Below, piece by piece: positions 12,378 to 13,790 of a stretch of DNA of 13,790 bases. The notes below the pieces were generated by a model. The model was not told the DNA's origin and did no database searches. It saw only the letters and a program-made list of their open reading frames with translations. The position numbers and the translations under genes are program-made. Position 1 is the stretch's first letter. Each line of letters opens with the position of its first letter. The DNA is taken from positions 1 to 13,790 of the forward strand of contig JAKSPW010000016.1 of the NCBI GenBank assembly GCA_024404435.1. Direction: 5' to 3'. This DNA is from Clostridia bacterium (lineage in GTDB: Bacteria > Bacillota > Clostridia > Oscillospirales > CAG-272).

Positions 12378-13790
12378 TTAGATCACTAAATAAGCCCCCA
12401 ACATCTGTTTGTTGTTATCCTTGTCAAAGGTTAAATAGCCTTGTCTGATAGCTTCTTCCAAGACCGCGCCGCGCATTGAAAAAATGTTAACGCAAGCGTG
12501 ATCGATTTGAAATTCATCCTCTTTCAAGAATTCGGGAATTTCTTTATAAATCTGTTCTCGGCAGAACAAATAGTGACGAGTCGCTATTTCCGTTGCTTTA
12601 TGGCGAAGCTCCTCAAATTGTTCTCGTATCTCCTTTGGCATTTTGCTTGATTTGTTTTTGCGCATAACCATAATGGCGGGAATATAACCATCATAAGTCT
12701 TTTTGATATATCCATAAGATTCTAATCTGTTTAGAATAGACTTATCAATATCTGCGCTCTTGCCCTCGGCAACCGCAACCATTGCTTGCCCGTCCGCATA
12801 GGTAAGAACCGGTGGTGTGCGATTTTCAATTCCGCAATACTTGAAGCGGAATTGACGGAACATAATTTCGGGCAAATCCTTTTCGTTGGGGCATGAAACA
12901 CATCCGCTAAGACCCACATGTTTGGGCTCATCGCCGTGATGGATTTCCATACCAAGCAAATCCCATTCGCCACCATTAGGACGGATAGTATGTCCCCATG
13001 GACCAATATTAGGAACATCTTTGGCGTTTTTATTAAAAGGCTTAAGGGTATCAAAAGATACGTTATCAGCTTCGATCATAAGAAGCGCCCACTTCATATC
13101 CTCATAGCTTTGATAACCTTCATGCCAATTAGGTGCATTTTTGTTTGACCACTCAATATTATACTCCATCGTGTCAATGATCGCCTTTGTAAGCTCAGGA
13201 GCAATCCCACGCACATGTGCACAAATCTTTTCTTGTGCTTCCGCACTCACAATAAAAATGTTGGTTTCGTATTTATTGCCATTTTTCTTCATCAATGTAG
13301 CATCTACAAGTGTAGATAGTTCTTCTTCCATATACGGAAGAGCTACTCCCACCTCCATTGCAAGTTCTTCTGCCGTTGCAGGTGTTCTATATGCTGCAAG
13401 CATAATGTTTTTGCTGAGAGAACGCGAAACATAAATTCCGGGTTCGCCATTTGCCCCATGTAACCCATTAACCCAAAATGCAATATTTTCGGGATTATAG
13501 CTTAATTTTCCAAATTCTCTTGCCATATCCATACCTTCTTTCAATATTTCTCGTGTACGGAGAAGCCGTGACTTCACCGTACTTGTGGGAAGCGAGAGCG
13601 ATTCTGCAATCTCACGAACATTTTTGTTTTCTATGTAATAGGCAACAACGATGTTACGATAATCACTTTTGATGAACGCCAGCTCGCGCCGAAGCAGAGC
13701 CTTTTGCTCTGTATGTATCATTTCATCAAGGATACTTTCGCTTTCGTCTTCAATTTCATAGTCGCCGATATCGGAACCGGTTACCGATTC
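12378..13790 (-). CDS. Sigma-70 region 4-like HTH protein with large C-terminal domain, partial
   Basis: The reading frame is open to the window edge, so the N-terminus is missing; 470 residues are visible. Residues 36-86 look like sigma-70 region 4: IVVAYYIENKNVREIAESLSLPTSTVKSRLLRTREILKEG, with the HTH at about 57-78. The missing part may hold sigma region 2. A second helix-turn-helix or winged-helix-like unit follows at about 126-182 (ITERLS-like helix SKNIMLAAYRTPATAEELAMEVGV, ending in a wing-like NGNKYETNIFIV). From about 183 to the end is a domain I do not recognise, with C297, C300 (CVSC) and C319, two Trp-rich stretches, and HHGDEPKH near 284-291. An ATG at 13721 is in frame but is probably internal, since acidic linker sequence upstream is open. 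The gene is clearly more AT-rich than its neighbours, suggesting lateral transfer. It may be a sensing sigma factor; function unknown. Confidence 0.72.
   Translation of the reverse strand, partial: ESVTGSDIGDYEIEDESESILDEMIHTEQKALLRRELAFIKSDYRNIVVAYYIENKNVREIAESLSLPTSTVKSRLLRTREILKEGMDMAREFGKLSYNPENIAFWVNGLHGANGEPGIYVSRSLSKNIMLAAYRTPATAEELAMEVGVALPYMEEELSTLVDATLMKKNGNKYETNIFIVSAEAQEKICAHVRGIAPELTKAIIDTMEYNIEWSNKNAPNWHEGYQSYEDMKWALLMIEADNVSFDTLKPFNKNAKDVPNIGPWGHTIRPNGGEWDLLGMEIHHGDEPKHVGLSGCVSCPNEKDLPEIMFRQFRFKYCGIENRTPPVLTYADGQAMVAVAEGKSADIDKSILNRLESYGYIKKTYDGYIPAIMVMRKNKSSKMPKEIREQFEELRHKATEIATRHYLFCREQIYKEIPEFLKEDEFQIDHACVNIFSMRGAVLEEAIRQGYLTFDKDNNKQMLGAYLVI

Overview
The window looks like chromosome from a GC-rich member of the Clostridia (Firmicutes), probably an uncultured Oscillospirales-like gut anaerobe. 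The reasons are strong GGAGG-type ribosome binding sites, near-consensus sigma-A promoters with 17-bp spacers, a DinR/LexA-type SOS box of the Gram-positive form, an LTA-synthase-family protein and GC-rich third codon positions. Species cannot be fixed from this sequence alone.

Layout. (1) 1-130, minus strand: a partial tRNA-Tyr and a complete tRNA-Thr that abut, with their own promoter at 166-194. (2) 212-5313, plus strand: a metal-uptake operon with one promoter overlapped downstream by a 27-bp Fur-family palindrome. Gene order is thymidylate kinase, a Fur/Zur-family repressor, a lipoprotein metal-binding protein (znuA-like), ABC ATPase (znuC-like), ABC permease (znuB-like), a PHP-family metallo-phosphoesterase and a two-TM protein of unknown function. 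Genes overlap or are closely spaced throughout, and a bidirectional terminator closes the unit. (3) 5312-7282, minus strand: an LTA-synthase-like membrane sulfatase-fold enzyme with an extra C-terminal beta domain. (4) 7392-9062, minus strand: a two-gene ABC exporter (BcrA-like ATPase and ABC-2 type permease). (5) 9081-12209, plus strand: a recombination cluster recA - recF - recX. recA has an SOS box directly after its promoter, two tandem hairpins separate recA from recF, recF has its own promoter, and recF and recX overlap. (6) 12210-12377: a noncoding stretch full of inverted repeats. (7) 12378-13790, minus strand: a visibly more AT-rich gene, cut by the window edge, encoding a sigma-70 region-4 type HTH fused to a winged-helix-like segment and a large Cys-containing C-terminal domain that I do not recognise.

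How it fits together. Region 2 appears to be a self-regulated zinc or manganese import module: the repressor encoded by gene two probably binds the palindrome at the promoter. Its unusual points are a nucleotide kinase as first gene, a PHP metalloenzyme plus a membrane protein as last genes, and a Cys/His-rich tail on the ATPase. Region 5 puts RecA together with two of its modulators, RecF and RecX. Region 7 looks laterally acquired and is the least explained part of the window. I found no CRISPR array, insertion sequence transposase or rRNA.
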